This document shows, in pieces, positions 48,336-60,439 of a stretch of DNA of 64,000 nt. Source of the stretch: Rapana venosa (taxonomy: Eukaryota; Mollusca; Gastropoda; Neogastropoda; Muricidae); assembly GCA_028751875.1 (NCBI GenBank), contig CM054134.1:50955251-51019250 (forward strand). The letters are read 5' to 3'. Position 1 is the first letter of the stretch, and each line of letters begins with the position of its first letter. A program made the position numbers and the translations under genes. The notes below the pieces were generated by a model. The model was not told the DNA's origin. It worked only from the letters and a program-made list of their open reading frames with translations, and ran no database searches.

Positions 48336-50049
48336 CTTGTTTTCCTCACCACGTTGTTGTTGTTGCCTTCTTCACTTTAATCCATCACCACAGCTGCTAC
48401 CATGGGGGTGAGCTGAAGGACTGCAATGTTCCTTAAGCGCCACAACACCGGGCTGTAATGTAAGTGTGCCTGTCTCCCCCAATAGGGTGCTGGAGGGGGG
48501 ATCAAGCTGCATCACCGCTGACTGACGTGAGGAGAAGAGGGCAACACAGATCTATCTATATCCCTGTGGCTTTGGGAACTATTCTAATCTTTGACCTGTT
48601 GCTATAGGAGTTTTCTATGCAACACATGTCCCATGAGAATGATGTCTGTAATGTTGTTTATTTAAGATGATCAGAAATGGTGCTGGGAGTTCCACTGGGC
48701 CTGTTTTTGTTTGGTGGGGTTGTTTTAAGGCTGTGCATGTAAGCAAAACAGGAGATTAAGCAGAGAGTGGAGATGATGAATAGGATCTTTGTGTACAGCA
48801 TATACATTGAACGTGCTCTCCTCTCTCTCTGTCTGTTCTTCTGTCTGTCTGTCTCTGTCTTCTTCCCTGTCTGTCTGTCTGTCTCTCTCTCTCATCTCTC
48901 TCTCTCTCTCTCATCATCTCCTCTCTCTCTCTCCTGTGGACGTCCTTTGTGAACCATTCTCAAGACATACAAAAACTCACTGAGAGAGATATTTATCTTC
49001 AAGTTTTAATCAAAACTTGTGTAACTTTATGTTCCACACACACTTTTTTTTCTTTCAAAACAGGCTCTATGAGACCATGTATCTTATCCAACCTTTTCCA
49101 CCCCACAACTTGAAGAGGGGTTTCCTCTGCCTTTCTATGCTGTAACAATCCTTACTCTCATGCCCCCCCCCCCCCCCCCCATCCTTTCCCTCCCCTCTGC
49201 TACCCTCTTCACACACTCACTTTTTTCAATTATTTTTCTTCCCTGCTATCTTCATGCAATATATACTAAGTGCCTTAATTGTACTTTCCTTCCTCCCTAT
49301 TGCTTTCCGTACCAAAACCGTAACCAGCTGTTAAAGAGCGATAAATATCCTTTTTTTTTCATTGTTCAAACTTACTGAAGTAATAAAAGTACAACAGGCC
49401 CTGATCATGTCGTAAAACGTATATCAAAGCTAAATATGACTGGGAATTTTTTTTTTTTTTGGGGGGGTGGAGGGGGGTTGGTTTGTTGTTTGCATTTTAG
49501 ATTTAGTGATTTTTGGGTGTCTTTGTTGTTGATTGTTTGTTCCTCTTGGCTAGAGCTCCAAGATTCACTAATGATGAGATTTTGTGGGTATGGATGTCGC
49601 CCCCCCCCCCCCCACCCCCCCCCCTACCCAACCATCAAGATAACGGCATTCCATTCCAACTTTGGGGATACAGTTGGGAAAGTTGAACTTAAAACAATTT
49701 TGGCAAGACAATCTGGAGGTCTTCCTGTCTTTTTCGATTTTCAATGCCATGACAAGAACCGGAATCACACCAATCCAAATAGTTTACATAAATTTCCGAA
49801 GACTTGATATTCATTTCGAAATTCCCTGTCAAACTGGGGAGAAAGGACAAGGCTGGGGAATCAGACCCAAACCTGACAGTTTCTTGTTAGGCAGGTGATG
49901 TCTAAACAGTGCTGACATCCTTCCTTCCTTAGTTCCATTTAGTTGTTGTTTTCGGTTGAAGTTTTATATTTTATTGGGGGGGGGGGGAGTGGACGTTTTT
50001 GTTTGTACACACATGAACGACCAGGTCAAATTTGTTGTTGTGATATTGG

Positions 50050-50747
50050 GCTGATGATGTAACGTGTGTGTGGTGTTGGTGGCCTGTTCTATGTGTCACT
50101 GTAGGTTATTACTTACTAATAAGAACAAAGTCTGATGAAGTAACGTGTGTGTGTTCTGGTGGCCTGTTCCTAACTGTCAGCTGTAGGTTATTACTATAAG
50201 AACAAGGCAGATTAATGTTAACGTGTGTGGTGTATCTAGGAGGGCCATGTATCATTAAGTGACAGCCTGTAAGTTATTACTATAGAACAAGGCTGATGGT
50301 GTAAACGTGGTTCTGGTGGCCTGTTGGTATTGTAAGGCACAGGCCAATGCTATAGAACAAAGCTGATGATGTAACGTGTGTTCTGGTGGCCTGTTGGTAG
50401 TGTAAGCACAGGCCATTTGCTAAGAACAAAGCTGATGATGAGTAACGTGTGTATGTTCTTGGTGGCCTGTTCATAGTGTCAGCTGTAGTTATTACCTATA
50501 GAACACGTGCTGATGATGTAACGTGTGTTGTGTGTTCTGGTGGCCAGTTCATATGCAGCTGTAGGTTATTACTATAGCAACAAGGCTGCTGGTGTAAACG
50601 TGTGATTCAGGTGGACTGGTTGGTAGTGTAAGGCACAGCCATTGCTAAAGAACAAAGCTGAATGTGTAACGTTGTAGTTCTGTGGCCTGTTCCAATAGTG
50701 ACAGGCTCAGGCCATTGCTATAGGAACAAGGCTGATAGTGTAACAGG
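50050..50747 (+). repeat. Minisatellite ~74 bp x 10, block B copy
   Basis: Same array as 33682-34378 with scattered 1-3 bp differences, for example GTAAACGTGG in place of GTAACGTGTG near 50300. Confidence 0.95.
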
Positions 50748-51229
50748 CAGAATGCTTTTCCAGAGCCAGAGCCCACTCAAACCTCTGGGTTACCTGGCCT
50801 TCTGCTGGTGGGAAGGTCAACTTTCTGCTTTAATTTGATACAGAGTCCGCATATCTTGGACTATAATATAAATGTGTTGATGTGTGTGAGTTATGTGTGT
50901 GTGTTGGTGTGTGTGTGTGTGAGTGTGTGTTGTGTGTGTGTGGTGTGTGTGTGTGAGTGTGTGTGTGTGTGTGTGTGTGTTAGTGTGAGTGGTGTGTGTG
51001 TGTGTGTGTTGAGTGTGGTGAGACAAACACTAACACTCCTGTTTAAAATTGGTCTGTAAATTTTGTAAACAAAATGAAACTGATCCATAAAAGCAAAAAG
51101 GACATATCATCACACTTCACCATCAACAGCATCTAATAAAACACTCACATCATCTTCCCTCGTAAAAAAATAACATAGATGACAAAAACCAAAACAATGA
51201 ATGATTTATAAATGAATGGAAATAAGAGC

Positions 51230-51692
51230 AAATAATATATATTATATAATATTATATTAAATATATTATATAATATATATAAATACTATATATATATATA
51301 ATATATATCTATATATATATAGAGAGAATAGATAGAATATATATATATATATATATATATAGTATTATAATATAAATTAAAATATACATATATAATATCA
51401 TATTTATATATAATAAATAAGTTTTGTGATCATCCACACAATATTATTGCTCCATCATCAGTCAGTTTTGTGTACATTCAATATAACAATCATAAGACAT
51501 ACATGAACAGAGTGACTCAAAAAGAAGGAACTGGCCATTGAACAAAACAGAAAAAAAAGCCACTCCCCACATTCCCAATGGGCCTTTTATAATAAAATAA
51601 AAAAAAATTAAATAAAAAAAAAAAAACAAAACAGACTCGGGTACAAGCAAAACTGTTTTTTTTTTTTTTTTTCTTCATTTCTATTACTTATT

Positions 51693-51724
<32 letters not shown>

Positions 51725-51787
51725 CCCACTAATAACTAATATAACTGAACGGTGGAAAAGACTATGAAAAAAAAAAAAAAAAAAAAA

Positions 51788-51823
<36 letters not shown>

Positions 51824-51970
51824 AACTATCAAAAGACCCCTAATCAAATCGTAAGGTTCCACAAAATAGTTATAATTCCCACTAACGGGGGCATTTTTAA
51901 AAAAAAAACTAAAAAAAAAAAAAAAAAAATAAAAAATATTTTAAAATTAAAAAAACAAAAACTTTTTTTT
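51230..51970 (+). repeat. TA-rich tract and poly-T/poly-A, block B copy
   Basis: Counterpart of 34862-35590. Confidence 0.9.
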
Positions 51971-52099
51971 ATATAAAAAACAAATTACACCCAAACTAAT
52001 TTAAACACTATGTTGTTAAGTATGTGGCGTTCTTATCTTTCGGGAGCCAGAAAAGGGCCCACATGTAGAGGGGCCAGCCGCGCTGGACTCCGGCCGGGG

Positions 52100-52954
52100 T
52101 TCAATTTTAAGCCAGGCCAAAAAAAGGGTCTTGCAATGAAGTCTGGAGACAAAACAAACTGAAAAAAAAAAAAGGGGGGGACCCGGCACCTGGTTTCAAA
52201 ACCGGTACGACTGGCGTAACCTACAATGATTTTGAACGCATACGCTGTTTGGGCCGCCGGGCAACACCACGTGTTTGCTTGAAAATGTTTTAAACCTTGA
52301 GGATTACTTTAAAATACAGGGCCCGTTTAAACAGCTCCGTCCTAGTTTGGGTTACCAACCCCCCTCAGTGCGTATGTATATCGGTAAGGGGGTTTAAAGA
52401 TACCCATCTTAATCAGGGTGGTTTGGGTGGTTGGGGTACACTAGGTAAGGGGAACGGTCTACAGGCCTTTTCTCGTTGTTTGTTGCACTGCTTGAGCATT
52501 CCCCCACCATGGTTTTAAGATTGCTGGGTGGGAAGGGCGGCCCTTTTTGTTAATGAAGCGGTTTTAGTTTCGCTTTCCAAAGGGAATATAAAAAGATTTT
52601 GGGGTAAAATAGCCCAAATATGCGTTTTAAAAGCCGCGTGCAGGTGTCTTCGAACTGTTGACACTTAAATTTTCGTTTTTTTTCCCCCTATCCATTGTGT
52701 GTCAACCGTTGTGGCACCACTAAAATTTTTATCCAGTTCCCTCCGCTCCTCGCGGTTCTAAAGCTTTCCGTAGTTGTCGTTCCACTCAGTGTCAGCCCTC
52801 TGTAATGTTTCCCTATTGTTTTCTCTGTCGCCTCTTCGTCTCCCCCTTTTAACTTTTCCCTGTAGGACAGTTTTGGTAGCCCGATGTTCGAGCGACGTCC
52901 CCGTTTCACTTCAGTTTGGTCCCGTAAAATTGTTTGCAATTTTTGTATCTGTTT
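52100..52954. other. Unassigned sequence after block B
   Basis: No recognised repeat or coding signal. Doubled and tripled bases are frequent, which suggests homopolymer-length error. Confidence 0.4.
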
Positions 52955-53062
52955 CCCCCCCGGCACAAAAGGGCCCCTCTTCCGAAAAGCGTAACAGGTT
53001 TTTAAATCTGCGCAACTGTTCTCCGTGAGTTCGCACAGGGGGTTGGGTTTATAGTCTTCATC
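52955..53062 (-). mobile_element. SINE family E fragment (copy E7)
   Basis: CCTCTTCCGAAAAGCGTAAC and GGTTTATAGTCTTCATCCGAAGGACT match the SINE-E body in reverse. Both ends are missing. Confidence 0.6.
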
Positions 53063-53129
53063 CGAAGGACTCTGTTTGGTGTGTGTTGTGTGTGTGTGTG
53101 TGTGTATGTGTGAGAGAGAGAGAGAGAGC

Positions 53130-53161
<32 letters not shown>

Positions 53162-53462
53162 GACAGACAGACAGGGGACAGATTTCAAACACACACCCAA
53201 TAACCAAATCCTCTATCCATAGAGAAGTATAAACCTGCTCCATTTAGTGACCTTGCAACCTGTCTGCCCAAATTTAAACGTCCATCCCCGTTTGCTTTTT
53301 CGTGGCACTGTGCCTATCCTAAACACCCCCCCCCCCCCCCCCCCCCCCACCCCCTTATCCCTACTCCTCACACTCCTAGCCCTTTCCCAACACACACACA
53401 CACACACACACAACTTCCTCCCCCCCCCCCCCCCCACCCCCCCCCATTCCACCCCATAACTC
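53063..53462 (+). repeat. GT, GA/GACA and C-run block
   Basis: GT 53078-53110, GA 53111-53150, GACA 53148-53176, C runs around 53326-53355 and 53421-53455, CA 53392-53412. Between them is some unassigned sequence. Confidence 0.85.
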
Positions 53463-53722
53463 CTGCTGGCCGAACAAGCAAGCTGCCAAGCAACTTATTG
53501 ACCTAGCTGGGCTGGGCTGGGCAGCAGACGACAGAGAAATTATTCAGTGTCCAGTCCCTAAGAAGCTGACGGTAAGCAGCACGGCCCTTGACCTAAGCGG
53601 ATCACCGAGGGGGCCGATGACCGTTGAAGTAACCGCCCTTTGGGGTTTTGGTTTGTTGGGTTTGGTTGGTTGTGTTTTTTTTCCTTTTCTTCTTTTCGGT
53701 TTTTTTTTGGGGGGGGAAGGGT

Positions 53723-53763
<41 letters not shown>

Positions 53764-53939
53764 CTGTTTAAAGCTTGTCCCTAGTGACCGGTCCGTCTTA
53801 CCGTTTTTAACAACAGCTTTTTTTTCTGTCTGCCCGTCAGGTTTTTTGTTTGTTTGTGTCTATACATGTGTTTCTGTCTTTGTCTGTCCTGTCCCGTCTC
53901 TCCTCAGTCTGTTTCTGTCAGTCGGTCGGTCTCTCTGTC

Positions 53940-54000
<61 letters not shown>

Positions 54001-54061
54001 TTTCTCTCTCTCCTCCTCTCTCTCTCTCTTCAGTTTTATTAATTTTTATTATATAATTTTC
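53463..54061. other. No gene; G38 run and CTGT/CT tracts
   Basis: The longest G homopolymer in the window (53725-53762), then CTGT (53940-53970) and CT (53970-54030). Confidence 0.6.
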
Positions 54062-54143
54062 CCTAAGGGCGGGGACTAATGTAAAAAAAAACATATGGTC
54101 TTTTCATTATCCTTCGAAATAAAAATTTGTCATTTGTCATTTC
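54062..54143 (+). mobile_element. SINE family E 3' end (copy E8)
   Basis: GGCGGGGACTAATGTAAAAA..TTTTCATTATCC..GAAATAAAAATTTGTCATTTGTCATT, followed by a CT and then a CA tract. Confidence 0.65.
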
Positions 54144-54177
54144 TCTCTCCACCACACAACACACACTCAACACAAAC

Positions 54178-54214
<37 letters not shown>

Positions 54215-54599
54215 CACACACACACACAACACACACACATACCCCACACCACAACAACACGCAACACAACACATTATGTCTTCCTGTGGAGGAATGTTAG
54301 ATAACAAAGAATAATAATGTTGTTGTTTTTTAAATATGTGTTGCTTATCTACAAGCCTTGGGGAAAAGAGTTCAAATTTGATTTGAATCGATTTGATCTC
54401 TCTCCTCCCTTTCTCTGTTGTTCTTTGTACGTAAGCAAACCTACATTGATTTTTTTACCTTCCCTCCCCCCCCCTCATCCCCACATTCCACCCACGTACC
54501 CACGCACAACACTCATTCACCACACTTTTTCCAGTATTTATTTAAATGCATGCCTGCATTCACAACACACACCACACACACACACACACACACAACACA
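54144..54599. other. CA tracts and unassigned sequence
   Basis: CA with AACA slips at 54165-54240 and 54570-54598. No gene. Confidence 0.6.
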
Positions 54600-54774
54600 A
54601 TAATATATATATATTATATATTATATAAAATATATATTTTATATATAATATATTATATATATATAAATATATAAAATATTTTAAAATATATATACATACA
54701 TAGATAGACAGACAGATAGATAGATGGAAGATGATAGATAGATAGATAGATAAATAGATAATAGATAGATAGTT

Positions 54775-54816
<42 letters not shown>

Positions 54817-54830
54817 TACACACATATATA
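54600..54830 (+). repeat. TA-rich then (GATA)n tract
   Basis: TA-rich 54600-54700, then GATA/GACA repeats 54702-54815. Minus-strand frames of YLSI repeats are artefacts of this tract. Confidence 0.95.
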
Positions 54831-54837
54831 TATAAAA

Positions 54838-54945
54838 GAACCCTTGCCTATGCGTTTAAAAAACCTGGTCCTTCTTTTGGAAGAGTAGGCCATTTGTGAT
54901 GGTAAAAACAGAGGGACAAATTTAAAAAAACCGTACACACACACA
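54838..54945 (+). mobile_element. SINE family E internal fragment (copy E9)
   Basis: TTTTGGAAGAGTAGGCCATT and the following ACAGAGGGACAAATTTAAAA match the middle of SINE-E1. Head and tail are missing. Confidence 0.55.
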
Positions 54946-55470
54946 CCACACACACAACAAAATTTTATATGTATGTATATTTGTGTTTGTTTGTTGTTTA
55001 TTTCCTTGTTGTGGTTGTTCTTGTTGATTCATCTTTTTGTTGTTGTTTTTATTCAGTTTGTTTGTATGGTTAAAGGGTTTTTGTGTGTATATGTGTTTTG
55101 TGAGGGGGAGGGGGGGGGGAGGGAAGCAGTTGGTGTGGGTTTTTTATTTTTTCTGTTTTGTCTTCTTTGTTTGTTTTGGTTTGGTTTTTCTTGTTGCTTG
55201 TTTGTTTGTGTTATGAGGGATATTTTTTCAAGATTTTTGAATTATTTAAATTGTAGGTCTCATATTTTCTGGATTTTTGTTTTTTTTTAATTCCACATAT
55301 GCATATGTTATTGGTTTTTTGTTTGATTTGTATAGTTTTACCATAGATTAGGTTTTTTATTCTATGTCTGCATATACATTATCTTTTTTTTTTCTCGCTT
55401 TTTTTTTTTTTTTCTTTAGATAGATGGCTTGATGAAAAAAAAGCAAATGCACTGCTTAATCAATGTAAAA
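54946..55470. other. No gene; T/G-rich
   Basis: A 105-codon plus frame (54973-55290) is Phe/Leu/Val-rich because of T/G composition, with no recognised motif. Confidence 0.5.
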
Positions 55471-55764
55471 AAGGTTAAAGGTAAAGGTGTCCCATAACCT
55501 ATAAGGTCGTAGGGGAGCGAGGCGTCAGAGACCTCACTTCTCTAGGGCCAGCATATTGAGGGGGGGCGCCCAAACCCTCTCCCTCGCTGCTTTACCTTCC
55601 CTGACCCTAAAGAGGACAGGTACCCATTTACAGCTGGGTGAACTGGGGGAACGTTACTGAAGCCAAGGCGCGCAAACGTCACCCATCCAACTGGTAACCA
55701 CGCTCGACGCGGGTTAACTTGGCTGGGGGAAAGCGAGTGCTCCGACCACTGAGCTATCCCGTCC
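55471..55764 (-). mobile_element. SINE family B (copy B3) with intact head
   Basis: On the minus strand it begins GGACGGGATAGCTCAGTGG with an A box TAGCTCAGTGG (55746-55756). It continues into GAGCGTGG..TTGGATGGGTGAC (5S-like), CACCCAGCTGTAAATGGGTA and ends CACCTTTACCTTTAACC. This copy shows that the family begins with a tRNA-type A box. Only scattered differences from B1 and B2. Confidence 0.8.
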
Positions 55765-55819
55765 CCAATATTCAATGTACCATCTGAAAATAAAAGTTTG
55801 ACCCTTTTACTTTGACTTT

Positions 55820-55977
55820 GACAAAACCATACACACACACAAAACACACACGCAAACACAAAACACACACACACGCAACACACACACCCCACAAAACCCC
55901 ACACCACAACACACCACACACACACACATGAATGACAGAGATGGGGAGGGAAAAGAGAGAGAGAGAGAGAGGAGAGA

Positions 55978-56023
<46 letters not shown>

Positions 56024-56025
56024 GG
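55820..56025 (+). repeat. CA and GA microsatellites
   Basis: CA with AAAC slips (55828-55928), then GA with slips (55955-56022). Confidence 0.9.
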
Positions 56026-56275
56026 CGGGGGTGTTTTTAAAAAAAACGAGAAAAGTGTTTTTTTCTGTGATGAGTGACGTAAGAGAAGTAAGGAACAGGG
56101 AGGGGGAGGGGGGAAAGAGGGGAGGGGGGGGGGGGGTGAGGAGGCACCATGCTGTTTGTTCTTCCTGTTCTGTGGTGACCTTGATATCCAGTGGCTTGAA
56201 GGAAGACTGTAAACAGTGGATGCTTTACAGAAGGCCTGCAAGGTCGATAGACAGACAGACAGACAGGACCAACCC
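56026..56275. other. No gene recognised
   Basis: Mixed sequence with G-rich patch 56100-56137. No motif recognised. Confidence 0.5.
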
Positions 56276-56426
56276 GACAGACAGACTGACAGATTTGATA
56301 GATAGATAGATAGATAGATAGATGATAGATAGATAGATAAAATAGAAGCAGACAGACTGACAGACAAATAGAAACAGACAGACAGAAACAGATAGATAGA
56401 TAGATGATAGATAGATAGATAGATAG

Positions 56427-56457
<31 letters not shown>

Positions 56458-56588
56458 GGTAGATAGATAGATAGATAGAAACAGACAGACTGACAGACAA
56501 ATAGAACCAATAGACAGAAATAGAAAGAAAGAAAGAAAGAAAAAGAAAGAAAGATAGAAAAGTAGATAGATTAGATTTGATGATAAAA

Positions 56589-56629
<41 letters not shown>

Positions 56630-56675
56630 AACAGACAGACTGACAGACAAATAGAAACAGACAGACAGAAAAATT

Positions 56676-56706
<31 letters not shown>

Positions 56707-56708
56707 TT

Positions 56709-56750
<42 letters not shown>

Positions 56751-56856
56751 AACAGACAGACTGACAGACAAAAAAACAGACAGAAACAGAAAGTAAAAGA
56801 AAGAAAGGAAAAAAAAGAAAGAAAAGATAGATAGATAGATAGTTTTTAAATAATAG
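56276..56856 (+). repeat. GATA/GACA higher-order array
   Basis: A GA(A/G)(A/G)CAGACAGACTGACAGA block recurs at 56345, 56478, 56628 and 56749 (spacing 133, 150, 121), with (GATA)n between copies. Runs into the assembly gap. The apparent 561-codon frame on the minus strand spanning the gap is an artefact. Confidence 0.95.
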
Positions 56857-57356
56857 NNNNNNNNNNNNNNNNNNNNNNNNNNNNNNNNNNNNNNNNNNNN
56901 NNNNNNNNNNNNNNNNNNNNNNNNNNNNNNNNNNNNNNNNNNNNNNNNNNNNNNNNNNNNNNNNNNNNNNNNNNNNNNNNNNNNNNNNNNNNNNNNNNNN
57001 NNNNNNNNNNNNNNNNNNNNNNNNNNNNNNNNNNNNNNNNNNNNNNNNNNNNNNNNNNNNNNNNNNNNNNNNNNNNNNNNNNNNNNNNNNNNNNNNNNNN
57101 NNNNNNNNNNNNNNNNNNNNNNNNNNNNNNNNNNNNNNNNNNNNNNNNNNNNNNNNNNNNNNNNNNNNNNNNNNNNNNNNNNNNNNNNNNNNNNNNNNNN
57201 NNNNNNNNNNNNNNNNNNNNNNNNNNNNNNNNNNNNNNNNNNNNNNNNNNNNNNNNNNNNNNNNNNNNNNNNNNNNNNNNNNNNNNNNNNNNNNNNNNNN
57301 NNNNNNNNNNNNNNNNNNNNNNNNNNNNNNNNNNNNNNNNNNNNNNNNNNNNNNNN
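56857..57356. other. Assembly gap, 500 N
   Basis: Exactly 500 undetermined bases, so a nominal scaffold gap. Flanked by GATA repeats on the left and GT repeats on the right. Confidence 1.
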
Positions 57357-59069
57357 TGTAGATGTGTGTGTGTTTTTGTTGTGTACAGTGGTGTGTGTGT
57401 GTGTGGTGTACATTGTGATTTGTGTGTGTACAGTGTGGTGTGTGTGTGTTCTTACTCCTTCCTAATAAACTCCATAAAAGGGACGGAAACAATTAGAAAA
57501 CAACTAACATTAATAATCCCAAGAGAAAAAAAAAACCGTAACCAAAACACGCCCCCCCACCCCCCCCTCCAACCACTCCCCCCTCCAAAAAAACCACACA
57601 AAAAACAACAACAACACTAATGGGCTTAATAGCTTTAAAAAAAAAAGTAAAAAGAAATTTGTTCTGACTCAGATACAAAATACACAATTCAAACAAACTT
57701 TACAAGTGTACTGAATCATAGAAAATGATTTTTGATGATTAAAAAAATAAAAATCAGCTTTTGTTATGTGGGCAGGTGGTTAGGCATAAACTAAAGTTTG
57801 GTGTAATTATTTTTCAGCCGCCTGTTTGTAAGTGTTAGGTCTCTCCCCATAACACTCTATATAATAAGCTATTAGCTTGTTTTTACTTGAATGTGCGTAC
57901 ATTGTGTCTGTCTGTGTGTGTGTGTGTTTGTCGTTTGTGTGTGGGGGTTTGTGTGTGGGTGGTGGCGTGTGTTTTTGGTGCCCCAATTTAAGAGCCCTGC
58001 CGTTTAAAGCCCTAGAATAAAAAGTCTTTCTTTTAGGGGAGGGGTGGGGGGGTAGAGGGAGGTTGACTTTGTTTTTTCTTAAAACTGGGGGGGGGGGGGG
58101 GGGGGGGGGGGGGTCAGTAATTAAAAACGAAAAAACATATTAAAATGCTTTGTCTAACCCTTTTGTCACTTTTTCAGTGTAAAGGGTAGAAATTTATGGC
58201 CTAGTAGAGAATATAAAAACAGACAGACAGATGGAAAATAAGAAGATAGATTAAAGGGATATGTAGTAGACGAAGATATGTGGAAAGATCGATAGATAAT
58301 TGGATGTTTAGAAATAGATATTAGATAGGGGATAGAATGTAGATGGATAGAAGATAGATAAAAAGGTAGTGTGATAGATATGTAGAAGACAGATAGTAAT
58401 GATTTTGACAAGGAAATGTGCAGTTAGATTTACCTTATTCATTTAAATTCGGTCAGGTCACACAAAAAGAAAAGGGACCACTGTCTCACTCATATTTAAA
58501 AAAAAGGCGACTTTTTCGTGTTTACACTTTTTTTTTCCTTTACTGATTATCAGCTTTACTCTTGAATTGTTTGTTTATTCTTTTCTTTTTTTTTTTAATC
58601 TAGTTATTCATCCCCCATTCATTAACTGAACCAGATTCTGTACAGCCATTTTGGGCAACCTAAATCAAAAACAATTCTAGCGCGAACTTGTTGTTTTTTT
58701 TTCTTCTTCAAACAAATTTTGGGTACAACCCCTTTCCCTTTTTTTAACCCATTCTTTTGTTCTAGAAATGGATTCTGGCCGCCTAAAAGTCAAAATTTTT
58801 TTAATTTTCCCGGCTAAAAAGTAAAAGATAATTGCCATTTTCCGGGGCCCCAACCCGGATGAAAAGGAGGAGGGTTGGGCGTGGGGGAGCAACCCCACCC
58901 CGGGAAAAAAAAAAGTTTTTTCTACAGAAAAAGCCAACAACAGACCAAAAACTACTGCCCCGGGAGAGGAAGGGTCCCGCCAAGAGGTGTATGACCCATG
59001 TGGTGAAAGCCGTGGTCTACGGAAGCCCCAAGGCCGACCCCCCTTTTATCGACCCGGGCCATCAACGGG
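57357..59069. other. No gene; low-quality-looking sequence
   Basis: GT 57362-57450, C-rich 57552-57590, G27 run 58087-58113, decayed GATA 58215-58400, T-rich patches. Homopolymer-doubled texture increases after 58680. Confidence 0.5.
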
Positions 59070-59076
59070 AACGGAA

Positions 59077-59750
59077 AGTGAGGCCTGTAAGACGGGAAAA
59101 ACAACACAGTACAGCAGAGATAAAAGCTACAACCCACATTCTTGGCATCAGTGAGACCCCTTGGAACAGTCAGGACAAAAAGGGGACTGCTCCCGGAAGA
59201 TGCTGCTTTTCTGGGCCCCGAAGAAACAACGCTCCCAACAGAAGGGGGGTAGCGCTCAGTTTTTTCAAGACCTGGCCCGCAAGCCCTGATAGGAGGAAAA
59301 CCCACGGATCAAGAATCATTGCGGCATCCTCAGGACTAAGAAAAGAAGATCAGAATGAAAATCTCCAGGTTATACGCCAACTAATGACGGAGATGAAAGC
59401 CAAAGATCAATTCTACGCAGACTGCAGAACTTCATTGCCAATACCCAGAAAAAGATATAAACATCCTCATGGGTGATTTCAATGCCAAGATCGGAAAAGA
59501 CAACACGGATGCGGGGAAGTGAGGGGAAGACACGGATTAGGAGAGATGAATGAAAGGGCGAAGATTTGCAGACTTCTGTGCTATCAAAAATCTGGTAATC
59601 GGGGCAGCTTTTTCCCCCCACAGAAGAGTACATAAGGCCACCGGTATCCCAAATCATGTGACGAGAACCAATCGACCATATCTGCATGGCCAAGAAATCA
59701 GGAGATCACTACAGGATGTAAGGGGAAAAGAGGAGCGGACGTTGCATCTG
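59077..59750 (+). pseudogene. LINE endonuclease (EEP) domain, frameshifted
   Basis: HILGISETPWN (about 59137-59169), then GVAL, then an exact MGDFNAKIG (59469-59495) after a frame change. RRSLQDVRG (59699-59725) marks the end of the domain just before the SDHH motif, which is disrupted here. At least three frame changes. Confidence 0.8.
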
Positions 59751-60439
59751 CCACCACCTTTTGGTAGCCAGGTTTGAAGCTAAAGCTGAAAGGAACTGGA
59801 TGAAAGTAACAACAAAGAGCAGAAGTACAACACCAGCCTGCTGAAAGACCCCGAAGATAAATGAGGAATTCAAGCTGTCCCTCACCAACAAGTACCAAGA
59901 AACTAAAAGAACTGCTTGAAAAAGAGACTGACATCGAGAGCCAGTGGAAGAAAGTGAAAGGACACTGACATCAACTTGTCGGGAAAGTAGTGGGGCCCCA
60001 AGAGACACCAACAGAAGGAAGGGATATGGGCAGCCACAATGGCAAGATATGAAAGAGAAAGCAGAAAAAAGCAGCAGAAATACAACACCGGACAAGAGCA
60101 GCAAGGCAAGGCACAAGCAGACTTCACAGAACCAACAGAGAAGTCAAGAGGACGCAAGAACAGACAAGCGCAATACATCGACACCTGGCAGAGGAAGCCG
60201 GGGAAGCAGCACCAGAAAACAACAGAACTGCTGTATGAAAACCCACTAAGAAACTCTCAGGGAAGTACAGCAGGCCTGAGCACCAGTCAAAGACAAGAAA
60301 GGAAACACCATCCTGGGAACAGAGGGGGAACTGAACAGATGGGCAGAGCACTTTGAGGAACTCCTGAACAGACCCGTCCCTTTAAACCCCCCGGACCATC
60401 GACCCGCTGATGAGACCTAGACATCAAATGTGAGCAACC

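Larger units (their letters stand above)
36496..52099. repeat. 15.6 kb block, copy B
   Basis: Second copy of 20126-35728, with no length change over the first ~9.5 kb. Differences are mostly small indels clustered near 46020-46450, 48500-48580, 48960-49060 and in the 74-bp minisatellite. It shares block A's private indels relative to 12834-20125, so A and B derive from the same noisy sequence. Confidence 0.9.

Noticed and set aside
55807..57492. 561-codon minus-strand open frame
   Set aside because: It is open only because 500 N are read through. The rest is translated GATA, GA and CA repeats.
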